A stretch of 64,000 nucleotides of DNA from Prevotella sp. P5-108 (GTDB taxonomy: Bacteria; Bacteroidota; Bacteroidia; Bacteroidales; Bacteroidaceae), in NCBI RefSeq assembly GCF_002251385.1, contig NZ_NPJJ01000033.1, positions 89,814-153,813 of the forward strand. The letters run 5' to 3'. The notes beneath the pieces are model-generated. The model saw only the letters and a program-made list of their open reading frames with translations. It searched no databases and was not told where the DNA came from. How positions within the stretch are numbered: the stretch's first letter is position 1; each line of letters starts with the position of its first letter. A program made the position numbers and the translations under genes. Below are positions 16,996 to 26,470 of the stretch, piece after piece.

Positions 16996-17577
16996 CTATT
17001 CGAGTCCCATTTCCTTCATCGCCTTTGCCGCTGCTTTGCCTACAGCCTCGTGGGCCTTCTGTCCAGCCTCATTGGCTTTCTCATTGATTTTGGCTTTGGC
17101 TTTGGCAGCAGCCTCGTTGACCTTGGCTTTGGCGTCAGACTTGGCAGCCTCGACTGCCTCTTTGGTCTTGGCATCTACCTTCTTGGCTGTCTCTTCGGCA
17201 GCATTCTGCGCGGCTTCGGGCATACTGGTTACGCTGTTTACCAGATTGCTCACCTCACTGTCTTCGCCAGCGATGGCAGTAATCTGTGCCGCATGTTCCT
17301 TCAGATATGTCTGGGCCTTGGCCATATATGCCTTGGCTTCTTCGAGCTTGCCCGCCTTGACCAGCTGGGCATATTTCTCCTTGATGGCAGCGAGGGTCTT
17401 CATCAGCGCGTTGGGGTCCTTGCTCTTGAGCTGGGCATCGAGCATACTTATTACATCATCGTCTACAGGGGCAGCCACCTCTATGGCTTCGCCTTCGGCA
17501 GGGGCATTCTGCTTGTTGCCGCAACTTGCCAAGGCAGTCATGGCGAGGATGCCGGCAAAGAAAAACAATTTCTTCAT
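16996..17577 (-). CDS. Small Ala/Lys-rich helical lipoprotein
   Basis: The 193-residue protein has a lipoprotein signal ending TALASC (Cys about 19). The body is almost entirely predicted amphipathic helix. The C-terminal half is built of 11-residue-like Ala/Lys/Glu repeats (for example EAAKSDAKAKVNEAAAKAKA), resembling LEA or apolipoprotein-type sequences. This suggests a periplasmic, membrane-anchored helical or desiccation/stress-type protein, but the composition alone proves nothing. Its -7 box lies at 17619-17626. Confidence 0.8.
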   Translation of the reverse strand: MKKLFFFAGILAMTALASCGNKQNAPAEGEAIEVAAPVDDDVISMLDAQLKSKDPNALMKTLAAIKEKYAQLVKAGKLEEAKAYMAKAQTYLKEHAAQITAIAGEDSEVSNLVNSVTSMPEAAQNAAEETAKKVDAKTKEAVEAAKSDAKAKVNEAAAKAKAKINEKANEAGQKAHEAVGKAAAKAMKEMGLE

Positions 17578-17618
17578 ATTCTTATCTTTATTGTTTATAG
17601 ACCTGAGTCTCTTGTCTG

Positions 17619-17626
17619 CAAAGATA
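17619..17626 (-). promoter_or_regulatory. -7 box TATCTTTG for the Ala/Lys-rich lipoprotein
   Basis: Read on the minus strand this is TATCTTTG followed by CAG, 42 nt before the ATG at 17577. Confidence 0.6.
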
Positions 17627-17715
17627 GTATATTGCAGCTTTAGCCCAATGGGTTATTAAGATGATTTAACCCACTACCCTACCAATTTATAATTAATTTG
17701 GCAAGGCGCAGCAGT

Positions 17716-18483
17716 TTATCCCCTTTTGGCCGGGCCATACGCCATCAGCTGCTGCCAGTCATCGGCCAGCCTGCGGATGCTGGGCAGAATGACATTGGCA
17801 CCCTCGCCGGCCAGCACCTCATCGGGCAGCGGACCGCTGTTGACACCGATGGTGAATATCTGGGCTGCCACGCCGGCTCTTACGCCCATCGGCGCATTCT
17901 CTACCACTATACCCTCCCAGGGTTTCATGTTGCCTGCCAGTTCCAGACCTTTCAGATAGGGGTCTGGGGCGGGCTTTCCGTGGCTCACATTGTATGCCGA
18001 CACGATGTGCTGTTCGTCGATAAAGTCTCCGAAGTCGTTGACAAGGCGCTGGATGAGGGGTTTCTGTCCGCTCCCGGTAACCACACAGATAGTCAGTCCA
18101 GCCTCGCGTATCTGCTTCATCAGGTCTACGACGCCATCGAATATCCCGGCTTCGGGCATCTGGTGAAACAGACGCGCCTTTTCGTCGTAGATGGCTTGGG
18201 CCTCAGCCTCGGTGAGTTTCTTTCCCGTCTGGCGCTCGGCATAGATGCGTATGGTGTCGACGCCCTTCATGCCCTCGGTGGCATAGGAGTCTTCGGCGGT
18301 GAAGTGGAGCCCATTGGCGCTCATAGCCTGCTGCCATGCCACGGCATGATTGGGCATGGAGTTGTAGAGCACGCCATCCATATCGAAGAGCACGCAGCGG
18401 AATCCCTTCCACTCGTCCTTGCTGGCGAGTTGATGGCTATCGACCATACGGTCCAGGTATCTGTTAATCTCTCTCTCGTACAT
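17716..18483 (-). CDS. HAD-superfamily phosphatase/phosphomutase (beta-phosphoglucomutase-like)
   Basis: A 255-residue cytoplasmic HAD hydrolase with motif I FDMDGVLYNSMPNH, an alpha-helical cap, motif II VVTGSGQ, and motif III/IV around HGKPAPDPYLKGLE and VVENAPMGV. This arrangement matches subfamily IA sugar phosphatases and beta-phosphoglucomutases. It is the last gene of a minus-strand run with pgi, gpsA and lysS, 67 bp after pgi, so a sugar-phosphate substrate is plausible but not shown. Confidence 0.87.
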   Translation of the reverse strand: MYEREINRYLDRMVDSHQLASKDEWKGFRCVLFDMDGVLYNSMPNHAVAWQQAMSANGLHFTAEDSYATEGMKGVDTIRIYAERQTGKKLTEAEAQAIYDEKARLFHQMPEAGIFDGVVDLMKQIREAGLTICVVTGSGQKPLIQRLVNDFGDFIDEQHIVSAYNVSHGKPAPDPYLKGLELAGNMKPWEGIVVENAPMGVRAGVAAQIFTIGVNSGPLPDEVLAGEGANVILPSIRRLADDWQQLMAYGPAKRG

Positions 18484-18550
18484 TATTATAATAATAAAGG
18501 GAGGAAGTTACTCCCCCCTTGTTATTGTATCAAGCCCAGAGGCGTTGCGA

Positions 18551-19909
18551 TTACTTCTCGTTCTGCAGACGCTCCTGGATAGCCTTGCTCTCAGCCTCAT
18601 AGCCAGGCTTGTTGAGCAGGGCAAACATATTCTTCTTGTAAGCCTCAACACCGGGCTGGTTGAACGGATTGACACCAAGGATGTTGCCGCTGATACCACA
18701 ACCTATCTCAAAGAAGTAGATAAGCTGACCGATGTAATACTCGTTGAGCACGGGCACGCTGATGCGGATATTGGGTACGCCGCCATCCACGTGGGCGAGA
18801 CGTGTACCGAGTTCAGCCATCTTGTTGACCTCATCCACACGCTTTCCGGCGAGGAAGTTGAGACCGTCGAGGTTCTCATCGTCATGAGGGAAGTCGAGTT
18901 CGCGGTTGGGAGTCTCTACCGAGATGACGGTCTCGTAGATAGAGCGCTCGCCATCCTGAATCCACTGACCCATAGAGTGCAGGTCGGTGGTGAAGTCGCA
19001 AGATGCGGGGAAGATACCCTTGCCATCCTTGCCTTCGCTCTCACCGTAGAGCTGCTTCCACCACTCAGCGATGAAGTGGAGCTTGGGCTGGTAGTTGACC
19101 ATAATCTCAATCTTCTTGCCACCCTCATTGTAGAGAGCGTTGCGCACGGCAGCATACTGTGCAGCGATATTCTCGCCGAAAGGCACATTCACGCCAGTAG
19201 CCTTCTCCATATCAGTAGCACCAGCCACGAGAGCCTTGATGTCGAAACCAGCACAGGCTATAGGCAGCAGACCCACGGGAGTGAGCACAGAGAAGCGGCC
19301 ACCCACGTTGTCGGGAATGATGAAGCTCTTGTAGCCTTCCTTGTCGGCACAGGTGCGTGCGGCACCGCGCTTGGCATCGGTAACAGCCACTATCACCTCA
19401 CGAGCCACGTCCTTGCCCATCTGGGCCTCACACTGCTTCTTGAGCAGACGGAAAGTGAGGGCGGTCTCGGTGGTGGTACCCGACTTGGAGATATTGATGA
19501 CGCCGAAGCGCTTGCCCTTCAGATAGTCGGTGAGCTCAGCCAGATAGTCCTCGCTGATGTTGTTGCCGGCAAAGAGAATCTGCGGGTTCTTCTTGTCCTG
19601 AATGAGCCAGGCAAACGAGTTGCTAAGGGCTTCGATGACAGCGCGCGCGCCGAGGTAGCTGCCGCCGATACCGGCTACCACTACTACCTCACACTTCTCT
19701 CTGAGGGTGTTGGCAACAGCCTGGACTTCATCGAGGAAATCAGGAGTAATACTTGATGGCAAGTGAAGCCATCCTAAGAAGTCGTTGCCGGGGCAAGTAT
19801 TGTTCTCCAATGCCTCGAGAGCGGCTTTAGCTTTGGGTTCATACGCCTCTACCGCACCCTCACCAAGGAAGGAAGCGGCTTTGGTAAAGTCTAAAGAAAT
19901 ACTTTTCAT
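18551..19909 (-). CDS. pgi: Glucose-6-phosphate isomerase
   Basis: The 452-residue enzyme interconverts glucose-6-phosphate and fructose-6-phosphate. Recognisable segments are [20 protein letters not shown] (phosphosugar binding), [11 protein letters not shown] (SIS-domain serine/threonine cluster), [14 protein letters not shown], and the late active-site segment [12 protein letters not shown]. The length matches the short bacterial (Bacillus-like) form rather than the roughly 550-residue proteobacterial form. It begins only 6 bp after the gpsA stop, so the two are co-transcribed. Confidence 0.96.
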   Translation of the reverse strand: MKSISLDFTKAASFLGEGAVEAYEPKAKAALEALENNTCPGNDFLGWLHLPSSITPDFLDEVQAVANTLREKCEVVVVAGIGGSYLGARAVIEALSNSFAWLIQDKKNPQILFAGNNISEDYLAELTDYLKGKRFGVINISKSGTTTETALTFRLLKKQCEAQMGKDVAREVIVAVTDAKRGAARTCADKEGYKSFIIPDNVGGRFSVLTPVGLLPIACAGFDIKALVAGATDMEKATGVNVPFGENIAAQYAAVRNALYNEGGKKIEIMVNYQPKLHFIAEWWKQLYGESEGKDGKGIFPASCDFTTDLHSMGQWIQDGERSIYETVISVETPNRELDFPHDDENLDGLNFLAGKRVDEVNKMAELGTRLAHVDGGVPNIRISVPVLNEYYIGQLIYFFEIGCGISGNILGVNPFNQPGVEAYKKNMFALLNKPGYEAESKAIQERLQNEK

Positions 19910-19915
19910 TTTAGT

Positions 19916-20911
19916 CTATCTAAAACTGTCTGTTAATAATTTGATTTCAATCTGGGGATTGATGCGTTCGTAGAGAATGTTGTACACCGCGTCGAGGATA
20001 GGCATATTGACATGCATGTGGCGGTTGATTTCCTTCATGCACTTCGTACCGAAGTATCCCTCGGCTATCATCTCCATCTCTATCTGTGCGCTCTTCACGC
20101 TGTAGCCCTTACCAATCATCGAACCGAAGGTGCGGTTGCGCGAGAAGTTGGAGTAGCCCGTGACCAGCAGGTCACCCAGGTAGACGCTGTCATAGACATT
20201 GCGCTCTATGGGATTGACGGCGGTCATGAACCGGTTCATCTCCTGCACGGCGTTGGATATGAGTACCGCCTGGAAGTTGTCGCCATACTTCAGGCCCGAG
20301 CAGATGCCCGCGGCGATGGCATAGACGTTTTTCAGCACCGACGAATACTCTATGCCAAGCACATCCGACGCCACCTTGGTCTTGATAAACTCCGACGAGA
20401 GTACCTCGGTAAAGGCCTGGGCCTTTTCCTGGTCGGCACATCCCACAGTGAGATAAGAGAGGCGTTGCAGCGCCACTTCTTCGGCGTGCGACGGACCGCC
20501 GATGACGGCAAGATTGTCGTAAGGCACGTCGTAGACCCTATGGAAGTATTCAGAGCACACCAGGTTCTCATCGGGCACGATACCCTTGATGGCGGTAATG
20601 ATAAACTTGTCCTTGATACGGGTCTTGAGTTTCTTCAGATGACTCTTGAGATAGGGCGAGGGAGTGACAAACACGAGCGTGTCGTAAGCCTCAACTATCT
20701 TGTTGATGTCTGAAGAGAAGAAGATTTCGTCCACATCGAAGTGCACACTTGTGAGATAGGCGGGGTTGTGACCCAGTCTTCTGAAGTCTTCGATGCGGTC
20801 GTCGCGGCGCATGTACCACCCCAGGTGGTGGGTGTGGTCTATCACTATCTTGGCGATAGCTGTAGCCCACGAGCCTCCACCGATGATGGCTGTTTTTCCT
20901 ACGCTAAACAT
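19916..20911 (-). CDS. gpsA: NAD(P)H-dependent glycerol-3-phosphate dehydrogenase
   Basis: The 331-residue cytoplasmic enzyme makes sn-glycerol-3-phosphate from dihydroxyacetone phosphate for phospholipid synthesis. The N-terminal Rossmann motif reads IIGGGSWATAIAK. The segment FIITAIKGI, the catalytic lysine region ALKNVYAIAAGICSGLKYGDN (read here as VLKNVYAIAAG) and GDLLVTGYSNFSRNR are characteristic. It lies between lysS (32 bp) and pgi (6 bp) in one transcription unit. Confidence 0.95.
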   Translation of the reverse strand: MFSVGKTAIIGGGSWATAIAKIVIDHTHHLGWYMRRDDRIEDFRRLGHNPAYLTSVHFDVDEIFFSSDINKIVEAYDTLVFVTPSPYLKSHLKKLKTRIKDKFIITAIKGIVPDENLVCSEYFHRVYDVPYDNLAVIGGPSHAEEVALQRLSYLTVGCADQEKAQAFTEVLSSEFIKTKVASDVLGIEYSSVLKNVYAIAAGICSGLKYGDNFQAVLISNAVQEMNRFMTAVNPIERNVYDSVYLGDLLVTGYSNFSRNRTFGSMIGKGYSVKSAQIEMEMIAEGYFGTKCMKEINRHMHVNMPILDAVYNILYERINPQIEIKLLTDSFR

Positions 20912-20943
20912 AAATCTTGTTTTGGGGTTATTTTATGCTGTTC

Positions 20944-22677
20944 TCAGGCCTGTGCGCTGTCTATCCACTGCTGGATGGCGTCGACACCGGGCTTTTCAAA
21001 CTCGAGCTTGTACTTCTTGTGTATCTCGCCCAACTTCTGCTGCAGTCCCTGAGCCTTCTGGTCCTTGATGTCGCTGATGAGATTGAAGCCTGCCTTGCGC
21101 AGCACATACACCTCGTCCTCAGGCACACCAATGGCAGCCCACTCCTTGATGCTGCTCTGAGGTATCTTGGCCTCGGGCTTCATCTGGGGGAAGAGCATAA
21201 CTTCCTGGATGTACTCCTTGCCGGTCATGAGCATCACCAGACGGTCGATGCCGATACCGATACCACTTGTGGGGGGCATGCCGTACTGCAGCGCACGCAG
21301 GAAGTCCTGGTCGATGACCATTGCCTCGTCGTCGCCCTTGTCGGCCAGTCTCATCTGCTCCTTGAAGCGCTCTTCCTGGTCAATGGGGTCATTGAGCTCA
21401 GAGTAGGCATTGGCCAGCTCCTTACCGTTGACCATCAGCTCGAAGCGCTCGGTCAGTCCGGGTTTGCTGCGGTGCATCTTGGTGAGCGGGCTCATCTCTA
21501 CGGGATAGTCGATGATGAAGGTAGGCTGAATGTAGGTACCCTCGCAGTACTCGCCGAAGATTTCGTCGATGAGCTTGCCCTTGCCGAAGCTCGCGTCGAT
21601 GCCTTCCATCTTGAGTTCGTCTACAGCGATGTGGCGTATCTCGTCCTCGCTCTTGCCGTAGAGGTCATATCCGGTCTTCTCCTTGATGGCATCGAGGATG
21701 GGCAGACGACGGAAGGGAGCCTTGAAGCTGATAGTCTTGTCGCCCATCTGCACTTCGGGCTTGCCGTTGACAGCCACACAGATGGTCTCGAGCAGCTGTT
21801 CGGTGAAGGACATCATCCAGTTATAGTCCTTGTACTGCACATAGAGCTCCATGCAGGTAAACTCAGGGTTGTGGAAGCGATCCATACCCTCGTTGCGGAA
21901 GTTCTTGCCTATCTCGTAGACGCCTTCAAATCCGCCCACGATGAGTCGCTTCAGATAGAGCTCGGTGGCGATACGCATGTACATATCTATATTGAGCGCA
22001 TTGAAGTGGGTGATAAACGGACGGGCGCTGGCACCGCCGGCAATGCTCTGCAGCGTGGGGGTCTCTACCTCAGTATAGCCAGCCTCGTCGAAGAAGCGGC
22101 GCATGGTGCGCAGCACGGTGGCACGCTTGAGGAAGGTATCCTTCACACCGTCGTTGACCACGAGGTCTACATAGCGCTGACGATAGCGCAGCTCGGGGTC
22201 CTCAAACTTGTCGTAGGCCACACCGTCCTTATACTTCACGATAGGCAGAGGCTTGAGGCTCTTGCTCAGCAGCGTCAGTTCTTTGGCGTGAACGCTGATT
22301 TCACCGGTCTGAGTACGGAAGACGAAACCCTTGATACCGATGAAGTCACCGATATCCATCAGTTTCTTGAACACCTTGTTGTACAAGTCTTTGTCATCGC
22401 CAGGACACACGTCATCACGGGTGATATACACCTGGATACGACCCTTGGAGTCTTGCAGCTCGGCAAAGCTGGCCTTACCCATCACGCGGCGGCCCATCAG
22501 ACGGCCGGCGATAACTACCTCGCGCTCTTCGCCATCCACGAAGTTGTCACGGATATCGGTCGAATAAGCATTTACGGGAAATTCGTCTGCGGGATAGGGA
22601 TTGATACCCATCTGTCGCAACTCTTCAAGACACTGGCGGCGTACAATCTCTTGTTCGCTAAGTTCTAATACGTTCAT
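20944..22677 (-). CDS. lysS: Lysyl-tRNA synthetase, class II
   Basis: The 577-residue enzyme has an N-terminal OB-fold anticodon-binding domain (about 60-160, with [21 protein letters not shown]) and a class II core with motif 2 [20 protein letters not shown] and motif 3 [14 protein letters not shown]-terminal extension of about 70 residues after motif 3 (to WIDSAQA) is longer than in E. coli LysS and is typical of Bacteroidales. It is first in the lysS-gpsA-pgi-HAD run. A -7 box lies at 22771-22778. Confidence 0.96.
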   Translation of the reverse strand: MNVLELSEQEIVRRQCLEELRQMGINPYPADEFPVNAYSTDIRDNFVDGEEREVVIAGRLMGRRVMGKASFAELQDSKGRIQVYITRDDVCPGDDKDLYNKVFKKLMDIGDFIGIKGFVFRTQTGEISVHAKELTLLSKSLKPLPIVKYKDGVAYDKFEDPELRYRQRYVDLVVNDGVKDTFLKRATVLRTMRRFFDEAGYTEVETPTLQSIAGGASARPFITHFNALNIDMYMRIATELYLKRLIVGGFEGVYEIGKNFRNEGMDRFHNPEFTCMELYVQYKDYNWMMSFTEQLLETICVAVNGKPEVQMGDKTISFKAPFRRLPILDAIKEKTGYDLYGKSEDEIRHIAVDELKMEGIDASFGKGKLIDEIFGEYCEGTYIQPTFIIDYPVEMSPLTKMHRSKPGLTERFELMVNGKELANAYSELNDPIDQEERFKEQMRLADKGDDEAMVIDQDFLRALQYGMPPTSGIGIGIDRLVMLMTGKEYIQEVMLFPQMKPEAKIPQSSIKEWAAIGVPEDEVYVLRKAGFNLISDIKDQKAQGLQQKLGEIHKKYKLEFEKPGVDAIQQWIDSAQA

Positions 22678-22770
22678 ATATATTGTTTTTATTTACTTTC
22701 CATTCATACTGGCATGCACCTTTGCCCCGCCCGCCTCTGCAGTAACGGGACATACGCACATTATCATCTG

Positions 22771-22778
22771 CAAAAGTA
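22771..22778 (-). promoter_or_regulatory. -7 box TACTTTTG for the lysS operon
   Basis: Read on the minus strand this is TACTTTTG followed by CAGATG, about 94 nt before the lysS ATG. The rest of 22779-22980 is AT-rich, with no gene that I can support. Confidence 0.55.
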
Positions 22779-22988
22779 CTCAAAAAAAACGAAATTGCAT
22801 TGGTTTTTACCTTATTAATTACATCGCGAGCGCATATATTTATATAATGTGCAGGCATTCGTATTGCCTGTACGTATCGTTGTACTCTGCAGTCAGGACA
22901 TGGAAAACGGAAAAAACAGTAAAAAAGAGAAAAATGAATAAAATGACGGTTACCCATTTTACTTTTCCCACTTCTCGGGGTTATATAT

Positions 22989-23003
22989 ATGAACGGCGTT
23001 CAT
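22989..23003. promoter_or_regulatory. Palindrome upstream of the second ECF sigma operon
   Basis: ATGAACG-G-CGTTCAT is a perfect 7+1+7 palindrome 37 bp before the first gene of the operon, downstream of a weak TACTTTT element (22969-22975). Its position suits an operator. The regulator is unknown. Confidence 0.4.
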
Positions 23004-23040
23004 ACAACGGACCCAATTTCAACCTCAAACGACAACGAAT

Positions 23041-23409
23041 ATGAGACATTACAAAACAACCATCGTATCGATGACAGCACTAATGGCCATGCTGCTATGC
23101 TTGCCGGCTTCGGGCCATCGCCGCCCAGGCTGCCATCATCGCCTGTGGACTCCGAGACCCATGGTCGTAGTACGCACGGTGCCGACAACGGCCACCCGTG
23201 TGAGCAACCACCTCACCCAGAACCAGCGTCTGCACATGGCCCTGGCCTATCTGCAGAACAACAGATACCTCACCATCAAGCACTACGCCCGTATGACGGG
23301 ACTCAGCAAGCAGATGGCCGAAGCCGAGCTCGACTCCTTCTGCTCCAGAGCCAACGGCATGCTGAAATGCCAGACCGCAGGTAGCAAAAAGGTATATAGC
23401 AAGATATAA
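23041..23409 (+). CDS. Small exported protein with helix-turn-helix-like C-terminus
   Basis: The 122-residue protein has a hydrophobic signal-like segment (residues 8-25) and a His/Arg/Pro-rich middle. The C-terminal 60 residues, around LTIKHYARMTGLSKQMAEAEL, look like a winged-helix or HTH fold. I do not recognise the family. It lies 32 bp upstream of an ECF sigma gene in the same direction and is probably in the same operon. If the signal is real the HTH-like part would be periplasmic, so it may be a structural rather than DNA-binding domain. Confidence 0.7.
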   Translation: MRHYKTTIVSMTALMAMLLCLPASGHRRPGCHHRLWTPRPMVVVRTVPTTATRVSNHLTQNQRLHMALAYLQNNRYLTIKHYARMTGLSKQMAEAELDSFCSRANGMLKCQTAGSKKVYSKI

Positions 23410-23441
23410 TCACCCAAACCTCACAACGAGAGAAGACGACC

Positions 23442-23981
23442 ATGTCCATCGACGACACTTACATAGTAAAGCAGCTGAAGGCAGACACTGCCAAGGGGTT
23501 CGCCCTGCTGGTAAAGCGCTACACCGAGCCTATCTACTGGCACATACGCCGCATGGTGGTGAGCCACGACGATGCCCAGGACGCCATGCAGGAGACCTTC
23601 ATACGCATCTACCGCTCAGTGGGAAACTACGATGAAATCCGCTCGCTGTCGGCGTGGATATACAAGATTGCCACCCACGAGGCGCTGCGCATCATCGGCC
23701 AACGGAAGCAGGATGAGGTTTCGGCCGACGACAGGATGGCGCTGCTCGACGAGCGCGCAGCCGACAGCTATATCGACTACAGCGACGCCGAAGCCGTCAG
23801 ACTGCAACGTGCCATCCTCGCGTTGCCCGACAAGCAGCAGCTGGCCTTCAACCTGCGCTACTACGATAACATGAGTTTTGCCGAGATTGCCGACGTGACA
23901 GACTCCACGCCCGCCTCGGCCAAGACCAACTATCACATCGCCAAGGAGAAAATCATCAGATATATGAACAATCATGACTAA
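23442..23981 (+). CDS. ECF-type RNA polymerase sigma factor
   Basis: A 179-residue factor with region 2 (HDDAQDAMQETFIRIY, then the melting segment around IRSLSAWIYKIATHEALRII) and region 4 (LPDKQQLAFNLRYYDNMSFAEIADVTDS). Its 3' end overlaps the next gene by 8 bp (ATG at 23974), as for sigma/anti-sigma pairs. The downstream Spy/CpxP-like protein suggests an envelope-stress regulon. Confidence 0.92.
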   Translation: MSIDDTYIVKQLKADTAKGFALLVKRYTEPIYWHIRRMVVSHDDAQDAMQETFIRIYRSVGNYDEIRSLSAWIYKIATHEALRIIGQRKQDEVSADDRMALLDERAADSYIDYSDAEAVRLQRAILALPDKQQLAFNLRYYDNMSFAEIADVTDSTPASAKTNYHIAKEKIIRYMNNHD

Positions 23982-24318
23982 AGATATGGAACATCAATTC
24001 GATTTCGACAACATTGGCAAACGCATGCCTTACAGCGTGCCCGAAGGTTTCTTCGACGACATGGAACGCCAGATACTTGCCCGCAACCTATCACAATCGC
24101 GCCCCAGGCGCCACCGCTCAATGACCCTGCGCCGCTCGATAGCCGGTCTGCTGGCAGCTGCAGCCGTGACGGGCATAGTAGTGATGATAGGCGGCAGATG
24201 GTCTACCCTATCCACGACAGACTATGCCCATGTGGAGCAGGCGTTCGACAATCTGAGCAACGACGACCAGACCTACATCCTCTCGGTGTATCAGGAAGAC
24301 ATATTTATCAACGAATAA
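23974..24318 (+). CDS. Probable anti-sigma factor, short membrane form
   Basis: The 114-residue protein has a cytoplasmic N-terminus with VPEGFFDDMERQIL, an Arg-rich stretch (about 42-54), one transmembrane helix (about 55-75) and a short periplasmic tail. The VPEG..DD motif is shared with the larger partner of the first sigma locus at 7661. Overlap with the sigma gene supports an anti-sigma role. A second in-frame ATG at 23986 is an equally possible start and would remove the overlap. Confidence 0.75.
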   Translation: MTKDMEHQFDFDNIGKRMPYSVPEGFFDDMERQILARNLSQSRPRRHRSMTLRRSIAGLLAAAAVTGIVVMIGGRWSTLSTTDYAHVEQAFDNLSNDDQTYILSVYQEDIFINE

Positions 24319-24331
24319 AAAACATAACAAG

Positions 24332-24811
24332 ATGAAGACCATTATGAAGTTATGGCTCGTAGCAGCCTTGATGCTGATGGGCACAACCACTATCAGCGCA
24401 CAGAACAACCAGCGCCAGCGTCTGACGCGCGAAGAACTGGCCGACAAGCAGGCACGGCACATCGCCCAGACCATGGCTTTCGACGAAGCCACCACCAAGC
24501 AGTTTGTCGAGACCTATACTGCCTGCCAGAAAGAAATCTGGGCTTTGGGCACTCGCATGAAGGGCGCTCGCAAACAGGCCAACGCACAGCAGCAGACCGA
24601 AGCCGAGGCCAAACAGGACATCGCCCGGCAGTTTGAGCGTAGCGAAAAGCTGCTGCAGATTCGCCAGAAGTATTATGCCGAATACAGCAAGTTTCTCACC
24701 CAAAACCAGATCAAGCGTGTCTACGTTCTCGAACGACGGATGATGAAGCGTCTGGCCAACCATCGCCCGGCGCGCAAGCCCGGGCAGAGACAGGCATTAC
24801 AGATGCGATGA
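24332..24811 (+). CDS. Periplasmic Spy/CpxP-like helical protein
   Basis: The 159-residue protein has a Sec signal ending TISA-Q (residue 23). The helical body begins RLTREELADKQARHIAQTM and contains a second helix pair ending TQNQIKRVYVLERRMMKRL. This layout matches the LTxxQ-containing Spy/CpxP/DUF4890-like periplasmic proteins, which act as chaperones or stress sensors. It follows the sigma/anti-sigma pair at 13 bp and is probably a member of their regulon. The tail is strongly basic. Confidence 0.78.
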   Translation: MKTIMKLWLVAALMLMGTTTISAQNNQRQRLTREELADKQARHIAQTMAFDEATTKQFVETYTACQKEIWALGTRMKGARKQANAQQQTEAEAKQDIARQFERSEKLLQIRQKYYAEYSKFLTQNQIKRVYVLERRMMKRLANHRPARKPGQRQALQMR

Positions 24812-24884
24812 CCGCGAGACCACAGCCCGACATACCGGGCGCAGATGTCTGCCCATAGGATTATATTTATATACGTGTGTATCG

Positions 24885-24925
24885 ACCGAGATTGTCCCGA
24901 ATTTACGGGCGGTCTCGGTTTCTTT
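24885..24925 (+). terminator. Terminator of the second ECF sigma operon
   Basis: An interrupted stem (ACCGAGA at 24885-24891 with TCTCGGT at 24913-24919, and inner CCCG/CGGG) is followed by TTCTTT. Confidence 0.65.
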
Positions 24926-24973
24926 ATTTATATTCCTGGCAGTCATGGCTTTCAGAACCGTGCCAACCACCTT

Positions 24974-25071
24974 TGGCGGCTCGTATCGTATGTTACGTGG
25001 ACACGTATCGTAAGGCACGAGCCCACGTAACAAATGATACGAGCCTTCGTGCCTTACGTTACGAGCCGCCA
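24974..25071. repeat. Complex inverted-repeat element, copy 1
   Basis: Four perfect inverted repeats overlap in 98 bp: 24974-24985 with 25060-25071 (12 bp), 24978-24987 with 25036-25045 (10 bp), 24992-25000 with 25023-25031 (9 bp), and 25009-25020 with 25047-25058 (12 bp). Some are mutually exclusive. A second, shorter version is at 49326-49394. There is no terminal duplication or transposase. The rest of 25072-25227 shows nothing recognisable. Confidence 0.8.
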
Positions 25072-25227
25072 GATGAGGTTACGGCGGATGCGATGACGAC
25101 CATAATGACGCCAAGCCACCCTCCCACGCTTCCCTCTGGGCCTTGCGATGCAGCAGTGACGACCACCGTCATCGGGAGGGCAGTAGGCACGGTCGGAAAA
25201 ATAATTGAAAAAAAGTTGGAAAAATGC

Positions 25228-25258
25228 TTGGAAGTTATCACGCAAGTCGCTATCTTTG
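25228..25258 (+). promoter_or_regulatory. Promoter of the SPFH operon
   Basis: TTG at 25228-25230, a 20-nt spacer and TATCTTTG at 25251-25258, 39 nt before the ATG at 25298. Confidence 0.75.
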
Positions 25259-25297
25259 CAATATCAAATTAATATCACTTTCTAAACAGCTATAATT

Positions 25298-26239
25298 ATG
25301 AAGAATCAAGAGTTTGACTTCAAGGGATTTACCCTGAATGGTTTCGTGATGTTGTTTGCCATTGTGGCTGCACTGGTAATTTCCGGCCTGCTGCTCGGCT
25401 TCGGCATCGAGTATGAGAATGCGTTCAAGATTGTCACTGGCTGCGTACTGCTGCTGGCTGCCATCGTCGCCATGTGCGGCTTCATCATGATAGAGCCCAA
25501 CGAGGCCCGCGTGATGCTGTTCTTCGGCAAGTACCACGGCACCTTCAAGAAGGTGGGATACTCGTGGGTGAACCCCTTCTACAGTGTAAAGAAGCTGTCG
25601 CTGCGCGCCCGCAACATCGACGCCGAACCCATCAAGGTCAATGACAAGCAGGGCAACCCCGTGATGATTGGCATGGTGCTGGTGTGGAAACTCAAAGACA
25701 CCTACAAGGCCATGTTTGAAATCGACGCCCAGACCATGGCGAGCAACGCAGCCTCGGTAGGTGTCAACGTAAACAGCATGATGCGCGCCTTCGAGAATTT
25801 TGTCAAGATACAGGGCGACGCCGCCCTCCGACAGATGGCCGGACAGTATGCCTATGACAATACCGACAACAAGGACGAACTGACACTGCGCAGCGGTGGC
25901 GACGAAATCAACGAGGTGCTCAAGAGCGAGCTGGAAGAGCGGCTCACCATGGCTGGCATCGAGGTGGTAGAGGCCCGCATCAACTATCTGGCCTATGCAC
26001 CCGAAATCGCTGCCGTGATGCTGCGCCGCCAGCAGGCCGACGCCATCATCGCCGCCCGCGAGAAGATAGTGGAAGGTGCGGTGAGCATGGTCAAGATGGC
26101 GCTCGACAAACTGGCAGAAGGCGGCGTGATAGAGCTCGACGACGACAAGAAGGCTGCCATGATTAGCAACCTGATGGTAGTGCTCTGCGGCGACGATACG
26201 GCGCAGCCAGTAGTCAACACAGGCACGCTCAACATGTAA
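25298..26239 (+). CDS. SPFH/band-7 domain membrane protein
   Basis: The 313-residue protein has two N-terminal transmembrane helices (about 13-37 and 45-66) followed by an SPFH domain beginning IEPNEARVMLFFGKYHGTF and extending through VVEARINYLAYAPEIAAVML. A short coiled region (QADAIIAAREKIVEGAVSMV) follows. Such stomatin/flotillin-like proteins oligomerise at the inner membrane. The client is unknown. The next gene, an Arc-type protein, begins 9 bp after its stop, so they form an operon. Confidence 0.9.
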   Translation: MKNQEFDFKGFTLNGFVMLFAIVAALVISGLLLGFGIEYENAFKIVTGCVLLLAAIVAMCGFIMIEPNEARVMLFFGKYHGTFKKVGYSWVNPFYSVKKLSLRARNIDAEPIKVNDKQGNPVMIGMVLVWKLKDTYKAMFEIDAQTMASNAASVGVNVNSMMRAFENFVKIQGDAALRQMAGQYAYDNTDNKDELTLRSGGDEINEVLKSELEERLTMAGIEVVEARINYLAYAPEIAAVMLRRQQADAIIAAREKIVEGAVSMVKMALDKLAEGGVIELDDDKKAAMISNLMVVLCGDDTAQPVVNTGTLNM

Positions 26240-26248
26240 TAGGCAGAC

Positions 26249-26470
26249 ATGGCAAAAGAGAAAACCAAACCCTTTGTACTGCGACTCGACAGCGCCACGA
26301 TGGCGGCTGTCGAGAAGTGGGCTGCCGACGAGTTTCGCAGCACCAACGGACAACTGCAATGGATTGTCAACGAGGCGCTGCGCAAGGCCAGGAGGCTGCC
26401 CAAGCACAAGAACGGGGGCAACGGTGAACTATCGAATACTACCAACGATGAAAAGAACGACAACATCTGA
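26249..26470 (+). CDS. Arc-like ribbon-helix-helix protein
   Basis: The 73-residue protein has a ribbon-helix-helix core: beta strand KPFVLRLDSATM, helix MAAVEKWAADEF, then STNGQLQWIVNEALRKA. This matches Arc-family DNA-binding domains. The tail is polar and Asn/Asp-rich. It is translated just after an SPFH protein and overlaps the next gene by 23 bp. It may autoregulate the operon or act as an adaptor. No toxin-like gene is adjacent. Confidence 0.82.
   Translation: MAKEKTKPFVLRLDSATMAAVEKWAADEFRSTNGQLQWIVNEALRKARRLPKHKNGGNGELSNTTNDEKNDNI

Noticed and set aside
24974..25071. Transcription terminator
   Set aside because: The element is not followed by a T tract, has overlapping alternative stems, and has a second copy elsewhere. 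The operon already has a terminator at 24885.
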